Numbered from the stretch's first letter, positions 25,033-34,857 are shown. The stretch: 64,000 nt of DNA from Paraburkholderia sacchari (GCF_000785435.2 NZ_JTDB02000001.1:372001-436000), one strand, 5' to 3'. The notes: generated by a model not told the origin, from the letters alone. Made by a program: numbers and translations.

Positions 25033-26055
25033 TCAGGCTTCGAGCGCGAGCGTTGCGAAACTGGCGAGCCAGTGCTCGCCCATATAGTCGCCGGCGACGT
25101 GATCGAGCGCCGTATCCAGATGCGTCTGCGCCGCTGCGAGCAGCACGTCGGCGCGCGCGTCGCCCGCTGGCATCGTGCGCGCGAGTGTGCGCTGGCACCA
25201 TGCACGGCTCAGGTTCAGGCCGTCGAGATGGGCGATCTTGCCGTCTGTGCGGTCGGTGACCGTGGCGGGCTGGAACAGCGTGGCCGGCTCGCGTTCGGCC
25301 AGCGCGGGCAGGAAGCGCCCGAACCATGCAACGAATTCTTCATTGCCCTGGTTCGTATGCATTACGCGGCTCATCAGTACCGCTTCCATCAACGCGGGCG
25401 AGAGGAACTCATCGCCCGACGGCTCCCATGCCTGGCATCCCGAATCGTTCGTGTGCCAGCGCCGCGCCGTGTCTTCGATCAGGCGCGCAAGCGCATCGCG
25501 CGAGGTCTGGCGCGCGAAGTCGTGCGCGAGCGTGAGCGCGAATGCCGTGTTGAAGTGCGTGCCCACGCGCAGCGGGTACGTTGCTTTCGGCAGGAATTCC
25601 TCGAAGCGCTCGACGAACGCTTCGGTGAGCGGCGTGAGCGTGCGCGACCAGCGCTGCGCCTCGGGCGTCTTCATGCCGTGCAGTTGCGCCGCGAGCGCGA
25701 GCAACCAGGCCCAGCCGTAGGGGCGCTCGAAGCCTCGGTTATGTTCGAGATCGAGGTAGGCGCGCTCGCCGGCCATGTTTGCATCGGTGAAGTGCTCGTC
25801 GATCACGGCGACGATGCGCGGCGCTTCGGGCAAGTCCGGAAAGCGCTCGAGCAGATGCGCAACGAGCCAATAGCCATGCACGCACGAATGCCAGTCGTAG
25901 CTGCCGTAGAACACCGGATGCAGCGCGCGCGGCCCCTGCACGTCCTGCAGGCCGGCCAGCGAATGGGTGAGCTTGTTCGGATATTCGCGCGTGAGATGCG
26001 CGAGTGCGAGGGACGCGAAGCGTGAGGCGAGCGCAGCAGTGAGCGTAGTGTGCAT
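25033..26055 (-). CDS. DUF2891 family protein
   Basis: The 340-residue cytoplasmic protein matches DUF2891. Features include HPVFYGSYDWHSCVHGYWLVAHLLERFPD near residue 47, ERPYGWAWLLALAAQLH near 110, and CQAWEPSGDEFLSPALMEAVLMSRVM in the second half. The conserved His, Trp and Asp residues suggest an alpha/alpha-barrel like glycoside-processing enzymes, but no activity is established. It sits beside the TetR regulator of the liu operon, same strand, 68 bp downstream. Confidence 0.88.
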   Translation of the reverse strand: MHTTLTAALASRFASLALAHLTREYPNKLTHSLAGLQDVQGPRALHPVFYGSYDWHSCVHGYWLVAHLLERFPDLPEAPRIVAVIDEHFTDANMAGERAYLDLEHNRGFERPYGWAWLLALAAQLHGMKTPEAQRWSRTLTPLTEAFVERFEEFLPKATYPLRVGTHFNTAFALTLAHDFARQTSRDALARLIEDTARRWHTNDSGCQAWEPSGDEFLSPALMEAVLMSRVMHTNQGNEEFVAWFGRFLPALAEREPATLFQPATVTDRTDGKIAHLDGLNLSRAWCQRTLARTMPAGDARADVLLAAAQTHLDTALDHVAGDYMGEHWLASFATLALEA

Positions 26056-26123
26056 GGTGTCGGTGCGTGGCGACTAAACGCTTGAAGGATGCGAAAGCGC
26101 CAGCTTAGCGCGAAACCTCCCGG

Positions 26124-26858
26124 TTATGCCTGCGCCTTGCGCGGCGCGCGTTCGCGTTCGAGCCGCCGCATCGCCTCGCCCACGTCCTGGCTGAATTGCG
26201 CGAGCGCGGCCAGTTCGATATTGGGCGGTTGCAGCGCATTCCACAACACATCGGCCAGCTTCTCCGCCGTGGCGTCGATATCGGTGCGGCGGTTGGCGAG
26301 CGTCGCGTCCCAGAGCACATGCTCCATCGGCCCGAATACAAGCGAGCGCAGCAGGCGCAGCGGCATGTCGTTGCGAATCTGCCCGCATTCCTGACCGCGC
26401 GCGAGCACGCGCATGAGGGGCGCCGTGTAGCGCCGCTGCATTTCCGTGAGCGCCTCGCTGAGTTCGTGATGGCGCGTACGCCCTTCCGAGAGCACCAGCT
26501 CGCAGATGCCTGTACCGCTCTCCAGCATCAAGCGCAGATGCATGCGCACGATGAATGCAAACTGCTGGCGCACGGTGCCGTCGCGCGGCAGGCCCGCCTC
26601 GATCGCCTCGATCGATTCGTCATACCAGTCGCCAATCACGCGCGCGCACAGTTCGCGCTTGCCGCGAAAGTAGCTGAACACCGTGGCTTCGGAGATGGAC
26701 AGGCGCTGCGCGATCTCGGCTGTGGTGGCGCGCGCATAGCCCTTTTCGGAGAACACCTCGCGCCCCGCCTCGAGAATCTCCTTGACGCGCTGCTGGGACT
26801 TGCGGCCCGCGGGCTGGCGGCGCGACGCGGGCATGAAGGAGGTGGGCGTGGTCGACAT
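26124..26858 (-). CDS. TetR/AcrR regulator, probable repressor of the liu operon
   Basis: The 244-residue protein has a TetR helix-turn-helix at about 20-75 (EILEAGREVFSEKGYARATTAEIAQRLSISEATVFSYFRGKREL) and a C-terminal ligand domain. It is divergent from liuA with 221 bp between. A 16-bp palindrome at 26986-27001 lies in that gap. TetR-type regulators of leucine-degradation genes are known in betaproteobacteria, so control of the neighbouring operon in response to a pathway acyl-CoA is a reasonable inference. No SD precedes the ATG; M9 is an alternative start. Confidence 0.88.
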   Translation of the reverse strand: MSTTPTSFMPASRRQPAGRKSQQRVKEILEAGREVFSEKGYARATTAEIAQRLSISEATVFSYFRGKRELCARVIGDWYDESIEAIEAGLPRDGTVRQQFAFIVRMHLRLMLESGTGICELVLSEGRTRHHELSEALTEMQRRYTAPLMRVLARGQECGQIRNDMPLRLLRSLVFGPMEHVLWDATLANRRTDIDATAEKLADVLWNALQPPNIELAALAQFSQDVGEAMRRLERERAPRKAQA

Positions 26859-26985
26859 TCTGAGCTAGATTCAGTTCTTGGCGGGATTGATGCTGATTAT
26901 GCACCATGTTTATCGCTTTTCAAGGCGCAATACACGCAGGATACGTGTCGAAAGACGAAATCTGAGTGTTGCTCAAAAATATCTA

Positions 26986-27001
26986 TTGACGTTAACGTAA
27001 A
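26986..27001. promoter_or_regulatory. Candidate operator of the liu operon
   Basis: TTGACGTTAACGTAAA is a palindrome at 7 of 8 positions per arm, with the perfect core ACGTTAACGT. It lies 79 bp before the liuA ATG and 128 bp before the TetR ATG, and resembles ACGT-rich operators reported for leucine-utilisation regulators. Confidence 0.6.
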
Positions 27002-27079
27002 TGTGGCGTGAAATATGTCCCCGAAGGGCCAGTCGCGTCACCCGCGAAAGCGCCCGCGCCCAATTGAGGAGACACGCAG

Positions 27080-28261
27080 ATGAGCAACGTACCCGGTTTG
27101 CAGTTCCCGCTTGGCGAAGAAGTCGAAATGCTGCGCGACAGCATCGCTAACTTCGCGGCAAAGGAAATCGCCCCGCGCGCGGGCGAGATCGACCGCACCG
27201 ACCAGTTCCCGATGGACCTGTGGCGCAAGTTCGGCGATCTGGGCGTGCTCGGCATGACCGTCTCCGAGGAATACGGCGGCGCGAACATGGGCTACACCGC
27301 GCACATGGTGGCGATGGAGGAAATCTCGCGCGCCTCGGCGTCGGTTGGCCTTTCGTATGGCGCGCATTCGAACCTCTGCGTGAACCAGATCCACCGCAAT
27401 GGCACCGAAGCGCAAAAGCGCAAGTACCTGCCGAAGCTCGTCTCGGGTGAGCACGTGGGCGCGCTCGCCATGAGCGAGCCCAATGCCGGCTCGGATGTGG
27501 TCAGCATGAAGCTGCGCGCCGATAAAAAGGGCGATAAATACGTGCTCAACGGCACGAAAATGTGGATCACCAACGGCCCCGATTGCGACACGCTTGTGGT
27601 CTATGCGAAGACCGACATCGAAGCGGGCCCGCGCGGCATCACGGCGTTCATCGTCGAGAAGGGCATGAAGGGCTTCTCCGTGGCGCAGAAGCTCGACAAG
27701 CTCGGCATGCGCGGCTCGCATACGGGCGAACTGGTGTTCCAGGACGTCGAGGTGCCCGAAGAAAATATCCTCGGTCAGCTCAACGGCGGCGTGAAGGTGC
27801 TCATGAGCGGCCTCGATTACGAGCGCGCCGTGCTCGCGGGCGGCCCCACGGGCATCATGGCGGCCGTGATGGATGCGGTCGTGCCGTACATTCACGAGCG
27901 CAAGCAGTTCGGTCAGGCCATCGGCGAATTCCAGCTCATCCAGGGCAAGGTTGCCGATCTCTACACCACCTTCCAGGCGTGCCGCGCGTATCTCTACGCG
28001 GTCGGCCGGCAACTCGACTCGATCGGCACGGAGCACGTGCGCCAGGTACGCAAGGACTGCGCGGGCGTGATTCTCTACACCGCCGAAAAGGCCACGTGGA
28101 TGGCCGGCGAAGCTATTCAGATCCTCGGTGGCAACGGCTATATCAACGAGTATCCAGTCGGGCGCCTCTGGCGTGACGCGAAGCTCTACGAAATCGGCGC
28201 GGGCACGAGCGAGATTCGCCGTATGCTGATCGGTCGCGAACTGTTCGCCGAAACCGCCTGA
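27080..28261 (+). CDS. liuA: Isovaleryl-CoA dehydrogenase
   Basis: The 393-residue FAD enzyme oxidises isovaleryl-CoA to 3-methylcrotonyl-CoA in leucine breakdown. The catalytic base is placed as in isovaleryl-CoA dehydrogenases: Glu248 in [14 protein letters not shown]. The C-terminal site where other acyl-CoA dehydrogenases have YEGTS reads [12 protein letters not shown]. This pairing is diagnostic. FAD/substrate sequences such as [17 protein letters not shown] and MWITNG are present. GAGGAG lies 8 nt upstream of ATG 27080. It is the first gene of a four-gene operon. Confidence 0.96.
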   Translation: MSNVPGLQFPLGEEVEMLRDSIANFAAKEIAPRAGEIDRTDQFPMDLWRKFGDLGVLGMTVSEEYGGANMGYTAHMVAMEEISRASASVGLSYGAHSNLCVNQIHRNGTEAQKRKYLPKLVSGEHVGALAMSEPNAGSDVVSMKLRADKKGDKYVLNGTKMWITNGPDCDTLVVYAKTDIEAGPRGITAFIVEKGMKGFSVAQKLDKLGMRGSHTGELVFQDVEVPEENILGQLNGGVKVLMSGLDYERAVLAGGPTGIMAAVMDAVVPYIHERKQFGQAIGEFQLIQGKVADLYTTFQACRAYLYAVGRQLDSIGTEHVRQVRKDCAGVILYTAEKATWMAGEAIQILGGNGYINEYPVGRLWRDAKLYEIGAGTSEIRRMLIGRELFAETA

Positions 28262-28285
28262 TTCGCAATCCTGAGGATAGACGAG

Positions 28286-29893
28286 ATGCCGATCATCGAA
28301 TCGAAGCTCAATCCGCGCTCGGATGACTTCAAGACGAATGCCGCCGCGCTCGAGGCGCTGGTTGCGGACTTGCGCGAGAAGATCCAGAAGCTGTCGCTCG
28401 GCGGCGGCGAGGCGGCGCGCGACAAGCACGTCTCGCGCGGCAAGCTGCTGCCGCGCGAGCGCATCGCGCAGGTGCTCGACCCGGGCACGCCGTTTCTCGA
28501 ACTCTCGCAGCTCGCGGCCTACGGCATGTACAACGACGACGCGCCGGGCGCGGGCATCATCACCGGCATCGGGCGCATTGCGGGTCAGGAATGCGTGATC
28601 GTCTGCAACGACGCTACCGTGAAGGGCGGCACGTACTATCCCATCACCGTGAAGAAGCACGTGCGCGCGCAGGAAATCGCGCAGGAAAACCATCTGCCGT
28701 GCGTGTATCTCGTCGATTCGGGCGGCGCGAATCTGCCCAACCAGGACGACGTGTTCCCCGATCGCGACCACTTCGGCCGCATCTTCTATAACCAGGCGAA
28801 TCTCTCGTCGCAAGGCATTCCGCAGATTGCCGTGGTGATGGGTTCGTGCACGGCGGGCGGCGCCTACGTGCCGGCGATGAGCGACGAGTCGATCATCGTG
28901 AAGAACCAGGGCACGATTTTCCTCGGCGGCCCGCCGCTCGTGAAGGCCGCGACCGGCGAAGAAGTGAGCGCCGAGGATCTCGGCGGCGGCGACGTCCATA
29001 CGCGACTTTCGGGCGTGGCCGATCATCTCGCGCAGAACGATGCGCATGCGCTCGCGATCGCGCGTTCGATCGTCGGCAATCTGAACCGCACGAAAACGCC
29101 GCCCGTCGTGATGCGCGAGCCGCTGCCGCCGCGCTACGACGCAAAGAGCGTCTACGGCGTGATTCCCGTGGATACGCGCAAGCCCTTCGACGTGCGCGAA
29201 GTGATCGCGCGCATCGTCGACGACTCGGCCTTCGACGAATTCAAGGCGCGCTACGGCACCACGCTCGTCACGGGCTTCGCGCACATCTGGGGCCACCCGG
29301 TGGGGATCATCGCGAACAACGGCATTCTCTTTTCCGAGTCGGCGCTCAAGGGCACGCACTTCATCGAACTGTGCTGCCAGCGCAAGATTCCACTCGTGTT
29401 CCTGCAGAACATCACCGGCTTCATGGTCGGGCGCAAGTACGAGAACGAAGGCATCGCGCGCAATGGCGCGAAGATGGTGACTGCGGTGGCCACGGCCAAG
29501 GTGCCGAAGTTCACGGTCATCATCGGCGGCTCGTTCGGTGCGGGCAATTACGGCATGTGCGGCCGCGCGTACTCGCCGCGTTTCCTGTGGATGTGGCCGA
29601 ACGCGCGCATCTCGGTGATGGGCGGCGAGCAGGCAGCTTCCGTGCTCGCCACGGTGCGCCGCGATGGCATCGAGGCCAAGGGCGGCACGTGGAGCGCCGA
29701 AGAGGAAGAGGCCTTCAAGCAGCCGATCCGCGATCAGTACGAGCTTCAGGGTCATCCGTACTATGCGAGCGCGCGCCTGTGGGACGATGGCGTGATCGAT
29801 CCGGCCCAGACGCGCGATGTGCTCGGCCTCGGGCTGTCGGCCACGATGAACGCGCCGATCGAAGAGACGCGCTTCGGCGTGTTCCGCATGTAA
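28286..29893 (+). CDS. liuB: Methylcrotonyl-CoA carboxylase, carboxyltransferase (beta) subunit
   Basis: The 535-residue subunit transfers CO2 from biotin to 3-methylcrotonyl-CoA. It has the N-terminal acyl-CoA half ([35 protein letters not shown]) and the carboxybiotin half ([47 protein letters not shown]). The length matches MCC-beta. It starts 24 bp after liuA and precedes liuC by 26 bp. It works with the biotin-carrying LiuD subunit. Confidence 0.96.
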   Translation: MPIIESKLNPRSDDFKTNAAALEALVADLREKIQKLSLGGGEAARDKHVSRGKLLPRERIAQVLDPGTPFLELSQLAAYGMYNDDAPGAGIITGIGRIAGQECVIVCNDATVKGGTYYPITVKKHVRAQEIAQENHLPCVYLVDSGGANLPNQDDVFPDRDHFGRIFYNQANLSSQGIPQIAVVMGSCTAGGAYVPAMSDESIIVKNQGTIFLGGPPLVKAATGEEVSAEDLGGGDVHTRLSGVADHLAQNDAHALAIARSIVGNLNRTKTPPVVMREPLPPRYDAKSVYGVIPVDTRKPFDVREVIARIVDDSAFDEFKARYGTTLVTGFAHIWGHPVGIIANNGILFSESALKGTHFIELCCQRKIPLVFLQNITGFMVGRKYENEGIARNGAKMVTAVATAKVPKFTVIIGGSFGAGNYGMCGRAYSPRFLWMWPNARISVMGGEQAASVLATVRRDGIEAKGGTWSAEEEEAFKQPIRDQYELQGHPYYASARLWDDGVIDPAQTRDVLGLGLSATMNAPIEETRFGVFRM

Positions 29894-29919
29894 GCGCGCA
29901 GAACGCGGAGAACGAGACC

Positions 29920-30717
29920 ATGACGATGCAATATGAAACGCTGCTGGTCGACGTGAGCGCCCAAGTTGCGACCGTGACGCTCAATCGGCCCGACGTGCGC
30001 AACGCGTTCAACGAGACGATGATCGCCGACGTCACCGCCGCCTTCACCGCGCTTGGCGCGCGCGGCGACGTGCGCGTCATCGTGCTCGCGGGCAACGGCA
30101 AGGCCTTCTGCGCGGGCGCGGACCTGAACTGGATGCGCAAGATGGCCGGCTATTCCGACGAGGAAAATCGCGCCGACGCATTGCGCCTCGCGCGCATGCT
30201 CTCCGCTGTCTACCGCTGCCCGAAGCCCGTGATCGCGCGCGTGCACGGCGACGCCTACGCGGGCGGCATGGGCCTCGTGTGCGCGGCCGATATTGTCGTG
30301 GCTGCCCAGACCGTGAACTTCTGCCTTTCCGAAGCGCGCCTCGGACTCATGCCCGCGACCATCGCGCCGTATGTGATTCGCGCGCTCGGCGAGCAGGCTT
30401 CGCGCCGCTACTTCGTCACGGCTGAGGCGTTCGATTGCGCGACGGCGCTGCGCCTCGGCCTCGTGAGCGAAGCGGTGAACGCGGACGAGCTGGACGCCAC
30501 CGTGGCGCGCATTGCCGGCACGCTTTGCGCGAACAGCCCGAACGCGGTGCGCGAGTGCAAACAACTCGTGCAGGACATCGCGGGCGAATCGATCGACAAC
30601 GCGCTAATCGAAGACACGGCAGTGCGAATTGCACGCATTCGCGCGAGCGAGGAGGGCCGCGACGGCGTATCGTCGTTCCTCGAAAAGCGCGCGCCGCGCT
30701 GGCGCGATCCGGCGTGA
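29920..30717 (+). CDS. liuC: Methylglutaconyl-CoA hydratase (enoyl-CoA hydratase family)
   Basis: The 265-residue crotonase-fold protein has the oxyanion-hole segments GNGKAFCAGADLNWM and ARVHGDAYAGGMGLVCAAD, and a catalytic-loop region SEARLGLMPATIAPYVI. Its position between liuB and liuD is the standard place for the hydratase that makes HMG-CoA from 3-methylglutaconyl-CoA. The open frame runs further upstream inside liuB, but ATG 29920 has GGAG upstream and begins the homology. The fold alone does not fix the substrate; operon context does. Confidence 0.92.
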   Translation: MTMQYETLLVDVSAQVATVTLNRPDVRNAFNETMIADVTAAFTALGARGDVRVIVLAGNGKAFCAGADLNWMRKMAGYSDEENRADALRLARMLSAVYRCPKPVIARVHGDAYAGGMGLVCAADIVVAAQTVNFCLSEARLGLMPATIAPYVIRALGEQASRRYFVTAEAFDCATALRLGLVSEAVNADELDATVARIAGTLCANSPNAVRECKQLVQDIAGESIDNALIEDTAVRIARIRASEEGRDGVSSFLEKRAPRWRDPA

Positions 30718-30776
30718 TCGCAGCATGATCGCAGCGTAATCGACAGGCAAACCCGAGCCAAACAGAGAGACTTCTC

Positions 30777-32795
30777 ATGTTCAACAAGATCCTGATCGCC
30801 AACCGGGGCGAGATTGCCTGCCGCGTCGCGGCTACCTGCCGACGTCTCGGCGTGAAGAGCGTGGCCGTTTATTCTGACGCCGACGCGAACGCCAAGCACG
30901 TTGCCGCGTGCGACGAGGCTGTGCATATCGGCGAGGCGAGCGCCCAGCAGAGCTATCTGCGCATCGAGCGCATCATCGAGGCCGCGAAGGCGACCGGCGC
31001 GCAAGCCATTCACCCGGGCTACGGATTTCTTTCGGAAAACGAAGATTTCGGGCACGCATGTGAAGCGGCCGGCATCGTCTTTATCGGGCCGCCGGTTGAG
31101 GCGATTGCGGCGATGGGCTCGAAGGCCGCCGCCAAGGCGCTCATGCACGCAGCAGCCGTGCCGCTCGTGCCGGGCTACCACGGCGACGATCAGGATCCCG
31201 CGCTGCTTCAGAGCGAAGCCGACGCGATGGGCTATCCCGTGCTGCTCAAGGCAAGCGCGGGCGGCGGCGGCAAGGGCATGCGCGTGGTCGAGCGCAGCGA
31301 AGACTTCGCAGCAGCGCTCGCGTCGTGCAAGCGCGAGGCAGCGAGCAGCTTCGGAAACGACCGCGTGCTGATAGAAAAGTACCTCATGCGTCCGCGTCAT
31401 GTGGAAGTGCAAGTGTTCGCGGATAAACACGGCGGCGCGGTGTATCTGTTCGACCGCGATTGCTCGGTGCAGCGCCGTCACCAGAAGGTGCTCGAAGAAG
31501 CGCCCGCGCCGGGGCTCGACGCGAGCGTGCGGCGCGCGATGGGTGAAGCCGCGGTGGCGGCGGCGCGCGCCGTGAACTACGTGGGCGCGGGCACCGTCGA
31601 GTTCATCATGACGGGCGCGGACTTCTACTTCATGGAGATGAATACGCGTTTGCAGGTCGAACACCCGGTGACGGAAATGGTCACGGGCCTCGATCTCGTC
31701 GAATGGCAATTGCGCGTTGCGGCGGGCGATCCGCTGCCGCTCGAACAGTCGCAGCTCACGGTGACCGGGCACGCGCTGGAAGCACGTATCTACGCCGAGA
31801 ATCCGGCGCGCGGCTTCCTGCCGTCGACCGGCACGCTCAAGCATTTGCGCATGCCCGAGGGCGTCGAGTTCAGCATCGGCAATAGTGGCGATGGCGGCGA
31901 GCGCGCGAGCGTGCGCATCGACAGCGGCGTGCGCGAGGGCGACACCATCACGCCGTTCTACGACCCGATGATCGCCAAGCTCATCGTGCATGGCGCGACG
32001 CGCGACGATGCACTCGCGCGCATGCGGCGCGCGCTGGAAGAATGCGAGGTTGTCGGCCCGCACACGAACGTGGAGTTCCTGCACCGGCTCGTGACCTGCG
32101 AGCCGTTCGCGAACGCCGACCTCGACACGGGCCTCATCGAACGTCATCACGATGCGCTATTCGCGCCGCAAACGAAGCCGTTGCGCGAGGCGCTCGCACT
32201 GGCCAGCGCGGCGCTGATCGCGCGCGAAGGCGGCCTGGGCCGGGGCGCATCGCCATGGCAGGCGCTCGCGCACTGGCGTCTGAATGGCGGCTTCGAGCAG
32301 ACCTTCGGATGGCGCGACATCGAAAGCGATGCGGACTTGTCGACGGTGTTCACGCACGACGGCGGCGCGCAGACGCTCGCATGCGCAGGAACCCAGGAGC
32401 GCTACACGTGGTGGCGCGGCGAAGGCGCGAACGAATACGGCGCGACCATCGGCACCAAGCGCGTGACGGGCCGCGTGTTCATCGACGGCGACGTGTTCCA
32501 TGTGTTTTGCCTCGGCGCGAGCATGGCGTTCGAATGGCAGAACCTGCTCGCGCACGCGGCGGATGCCGAGCACGGCGAAGGCCGCCTCACGGCGCCGATG
32601 CCGGGCAAGGTAATTGCTGTGCTCGTGGAGCCGGGCGCGGTGGTTGAGAAGGGCGCGCCGCTCATCGTGATGGAGGCGATGAAGATGGAGCACACCATCG
32701 GTGCGCCTGCTGCCGGCAAGGTGACTGACGTGCTTTATGCAGTGGGCGACCAGGTGGCCGATGGCGCCCAGCTGCTGGTGCTCGAAGCGGGGTGA
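30777..32795 (+). CDS. liuD: Methylcrotonyl-CoA carboxylase, biotin-carrying (alpha) subunit
   Basis: The 672-residue protein has an ATP-grasp biotin carboxylase domain (MFNKILIANRGEIACRV at the start, KASAGGGGKGMRVV, MEMNTRLQVEHPVTEM). A middle linker follows, and then a C-terminal biotinyl domain with VMEAMKMEHT, where Lys636 carries the biotin. The partner is LiuB. It is the last visible liu gene. The usual HMG-CoA lyase gene (liuE) does not follow; the next gene is a DUF4382 lipoprotein. Confidence 0.95.
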   Translation: MFNKILIANRGEIACRVAATCRRLGVKSVAVYSDADANAKHVAACDEAVHIGEASAQQSYLRIERIIEAAKATGAQAIHPGYGFLSENEDFGHACEAAGIVFIGPPVEAIAAMGSKAAAKALMHAAAVPLVPGYHGDDQDPALLQSEADAMGYPVLLKASAGGGGKGMRVVERSEDFAAALASCKREAASSFGNDRVLIEKYLMRPRHVEVQVFADKHGGAVYLFDRDCSVQRRHQKVLEEAPAPGLDASVRRAMGEAAVAAARAVNYVGAGTVEFIMTGADFYFMEMNTRLQVEHPVTEMVTGLDLVEWQLRVAAGDPLPLEQSQLTVTGHALEARIYAENPARGFLPSTGTLKHLRMPEGVEFSIGNSGDGGERASVRIDSGVREGDTITPFYDPMIAKLIVHGATRDDALARMRRALEECEVVGPHTNVEFLHRLVTCEPFANADLDTGLIERHHDALFAPQTKPLREALALASAALIAREGGLGRGASPWQALAHWRLNGGFEQTFGWRDIESDADLSTVFTHDGGAQTLACAGTQERYTWWRGEGANEYGATIGTKRVTGRVFIDGDVFHVFCLGASMAFEWQNLLAHAADAEHGEGRLTAPMPGKVIAVLVEPGAVVEKGAPLIVMEAMKMEHTIGAPAAGKVTDVLYAVGDQVADGAQLLVLEAG

Positions 32796-32902
32796 GCGGA
32801 GCGGTGAGCAAATTGTTACGATCGGTTTCAAAATTGCCCAAACTGTGAGCTGACAAAAAGCTATGCTTCGCGCACCAACAACGAGAGGGAGGGTGGAGCA
32901 TC

Positions 32903-34072
32903 ATGAACATAACCTGGAAGGCTTTAGCCCTCACGGGCCTGATTCCGCTCGCGCTTGCAGGCTGTGGCGGTGGAGGCGGCAGCAGCGATAGCAGCAGCAC
33001 CGCGCAAACCGGCACGCTGAAGGTTTCAATGACCGACGCACCGTCTTGCGGCTTCGATCACGTGTACGTCACGGTCTCGCAGGTTCGGGTAAACGCGAGT
33101 GCGAATGCTGGCGATAACGACGCCGGCTGGTCGACGATTACGCTGGCGACGCCGCAGAAGATCGACCTGCTGTCGCTGACCAACGGCGCGCTGGCCGACC
33201 TCGGCCAGACCGCGCTGCCGGCCGGCCAATATCAGCAAGTCCGCCTCGTGCTCGTGTCGAATACGGGCAATACGCTGTCGAACTCGGTCGTGCCGACGGG
33301 CGGCACCGAGCAGCCGCTCGCGACGCCGAGCGCGACCCAAAGCGGCTACAAGATCATCACGCCGTTCACGGTGCAGCCGAACACGCTCGTCGATCTCATC
33401 CTCGACTTCAACGCGTGCAAGTCGATCGTGCAGAAGGGCAACGGCGGCTATCAGATGAAGCCGGTCGTGACCGCGACGCCAACCGTCGTGAGCGGCTCGA
33501 TCTCGGGTTACGTCGCGCAAGCCGAGGCGGGCGCAACCGTATACGCGGAGCAGAACGGCAAGGTCGTCAAGGGCACGGTTGCCGATGGCACCGGCAAGTT
33601 CGTGCTATCGCCGCTCGTCCAGAGCTCGACCCAGGGTAACTACGATGTCGTGATCGTGGAGAACAATTTTGCGTCGGGTATCGTCCGCTCGGTGCCCGTG
33701 GTGGTGAACGCGGATACGCCCGTGTCGACGTCGGGCGCGCCCATCACGCTGCCGGCATCGCCGATGGGCAGCGTAAGCGGCAACGTGACGTCTTCCGCGC
33801 AAGCATTCGTGCGCGCGCTGCAGGTGATCGGCGGGAGTCCGTACGAGATCGCGGCGATCAACGCGAATGGGGATACCGGCAACTACGCGCTGTCGCTGCC
33901 GACGGGCGCGCCGTTCGCCGGGACCTACTCGAATGCATTGCCGATCGCGCTTACGGCGGCATCGACCGTTGCGGGGCAATACACGATCGAGGCCGATGCG
34001 GCGTCTGGCGCGGTGCAGTCGGCGAACGTCAACGCGGCGACCAACCCGACGGGCGTCAACTTCGCGTTTTGA
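32903..34072 (+). CDS. DUF4382 lipoprotein with carboxypeptidase-like beta domain
   Basis: The 389-residue product has a lipobox signal (LALAGCGGGGG) and then a DUF4382 domain (GTLKVSMTDAPSCGFDHVYVTVSQVRV; LPAGQYQQVRLVLV; LVDLILDFNACKSIV). From about residue 195 there is a second beta-rich part (VSGSISGYVAQAEAGATVYAEQNG) that resembles a carboxypeptidase-regulatory repeat. Two Cys residues could form a disulfide. It is predicted to be surface- or periplasm-facing, with function unknown. GGTGGAG lies just before the ATG. Confidence 0.87.
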   Translation: MNITWKALALTGLIPLALAGCGGGGGSSDSSSTAQTGTLKVSMTDAPSCGFDHVYVTVSQVRVNASANAGDNDAGWSTITLATPQKIDLLSLTNGALADLGQTALPAGQYQQVRLVLVSNTGNTLSNSVVPTGGTEQPLATPSATQSGYKIITPFTVQPNTLVDLILDFNACKSIVQKGNGGYQMKPVVTATPTVVSGSISGYVAQAEAGATVYAEQNGKVVKGTVADGTGKFVLSPLVQSSTQGNYDVVIVENNFASGIVRSVPVVVNADTPVSTSGAPITLPASPMGSVSGNVTSSAQAFVRALQVIGGSPYEIAAINANGDTGNYALSLPTGAPFAGTYSNALPIALTAASTVAGQYTIEADAASGAVQSANVNAATNPTGVNFAF

Positions 34073-34096
34073 TGTGACGAATCAGGCGGTATGATT

Positions 34097-34126
34097 GGAA
34101 AGGGTCGCTTGCGACCCTTTCCTTTT
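34097..34126 (+). terminator. Rho-independent terminator after the DUF4382 gene
   Basis: The stem GGAAAGGGTCGC / GCGACCCTTTCC (12 bp, tight loop) is followed by TTTT. It lies 24 bp past the DUF4382 stop and just before the small lipoprotein gene. Confidence 0.88.
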
Positions 34127-34141
34127 GGTGCGGAGAACGAA

Positions 34142-34312
34142 ATGAAAAAAATCGCGATTGGGCTTCTGGCTGCGGTGGGGCTGGGATTGAGCGGGTGCGC
34201 CGTATACGTGCCGCCGCCGGCGGGCGTCGTGGTCGTGCCGCAAGGCGGTCCGCAGGGTGGTCCGGGCAATGGCTTCTGCCCGCCCGGTCAGGCGAAAAAA
34301 GGCAACTGCTAG
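34142..34312 (+). CDS. Very small lipoprotein (56 aa), hypothetical
   Basis: GGAG precedes the ATG at 34142. The product has a lipobox signal (MKKIAIGLLAAVGLGLSGC). A short Pro/Gly/Val segment (VPPPAGVVVVPQGGPQGGPG) follows, and it ends NGFCPPGQAKKGNC with two Cys that may pair. Such tiny lipoproteins are common and unassigned in Burkholderiaceae. It is transcribed either from its own promoter within the short gap or by read-through past the terminator at 34097. Confidence 0.7.
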   Translation: MKKIAIGLLAAVGLGLSGCAVYVPPPAGVVVVPQGGPQGGPGNGFCPPGQAKKGNC

Positions 34313-34317
34313 GACCT

Positions 34318-34791
34318 TTACGCCTCCTCCTTCACCGGTGGCGCAAACCGCAGCGCCACCGCAATCCGGTTCCACGCATTGATATTGGCGATGGCAGCTG
34401 TCAAGAACGCCATCTGCTCGCCGGGGAACTGCTCTGCCACTTTCCGGTACAGCGCGTCGCTCACGCCTTCGTGCAGCTTCGATGTGAGCGCTTCCGTATA
34501 GGACAGCGCGGCTTGCTCGCGCTCGCTATAAAGTGCGGGCGCCTCATGCCACGCCGCTACCAGATCGAGCTTCCCGCGCGGCACATTCTTCTCGCGCGCG
34601 ATATTCAAATGAAATTGAATGCAGAACGCGCAGCCATTGATTTGTGACGCGCGGATCTTCAACAATTCGGTGAGCGGCTTTTCGAGCCCTGAATCGTCGA
34701 CGGCCTTGCTCATGGCCGAAAGCGCGCTGGCCACCTGGGCAGCGTCGCGCCGGAAGGCTTCGTAGCTGATGCGGGAGGATGGGCTGGACAT
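34318..34791 (-). CDS. AhpD-like carboxymuconolactone decarboxylase family protein
   Basis: The 157-residue helical protein carries the AhpD-type thiol motif INGCAFCIQFHLNIA (CxxC followed by a His), which in AhpD performs alkylhydroperoxidase or thiol-disulfide chemistry. ITS YTEALTSKLHEGVSDALY segment is also typical. ATG 34791 has GAGG 7 nt upstream. It is divergent from a MarR regulator across a 66-bp gap holding an inverted repeat, so it is the likely target of that regulator. An antioxidant role is inferred. Confidence 0.9.
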   Translation of the reverse strand: MSSPSSRISYEAFRRDAAQVASALSAMSKAVDDSGLEKPLTELLKIRASQINGCAFCIQFHLNIAREKNVPRGKLDLVAAWHEAPALYSEREQAALSYTEALTSKLHEGVSDALYRKVAEQFPGEQMAFLTAAIANINAWNRIAVALRFAPPVKEEA

Positions 34792-34822
34792 GACTGGACC
34801 TCGCTTCGGTTGCGGGATAATA

Positions 34823-34853
34823 TCAGAGCACGAACATAATATTCGAACTCTGA
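34823..34853. promoter_or_regulatory. Candidate MarR operator
   Basis: Outer arms TCAGAG and CTCTGA enclose an inner imperfect palindrome CGAACATAATATTCG (34831-34845). It occupies the middle of the 66-bp gap between the AhpD-like and MarR genes and ends 5 bp before the marR ATG. Confidence 0.5.
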
Positions 34854-34857
34854 CATC

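Noticed and set aside
27038..29755. A 905-codon minus-strand frame opposite liuA and liuB
   Set aside because: It is a mirror frame of two clearly recognised enzymes; the translation is His/Arg/Ala-rich with no domain.
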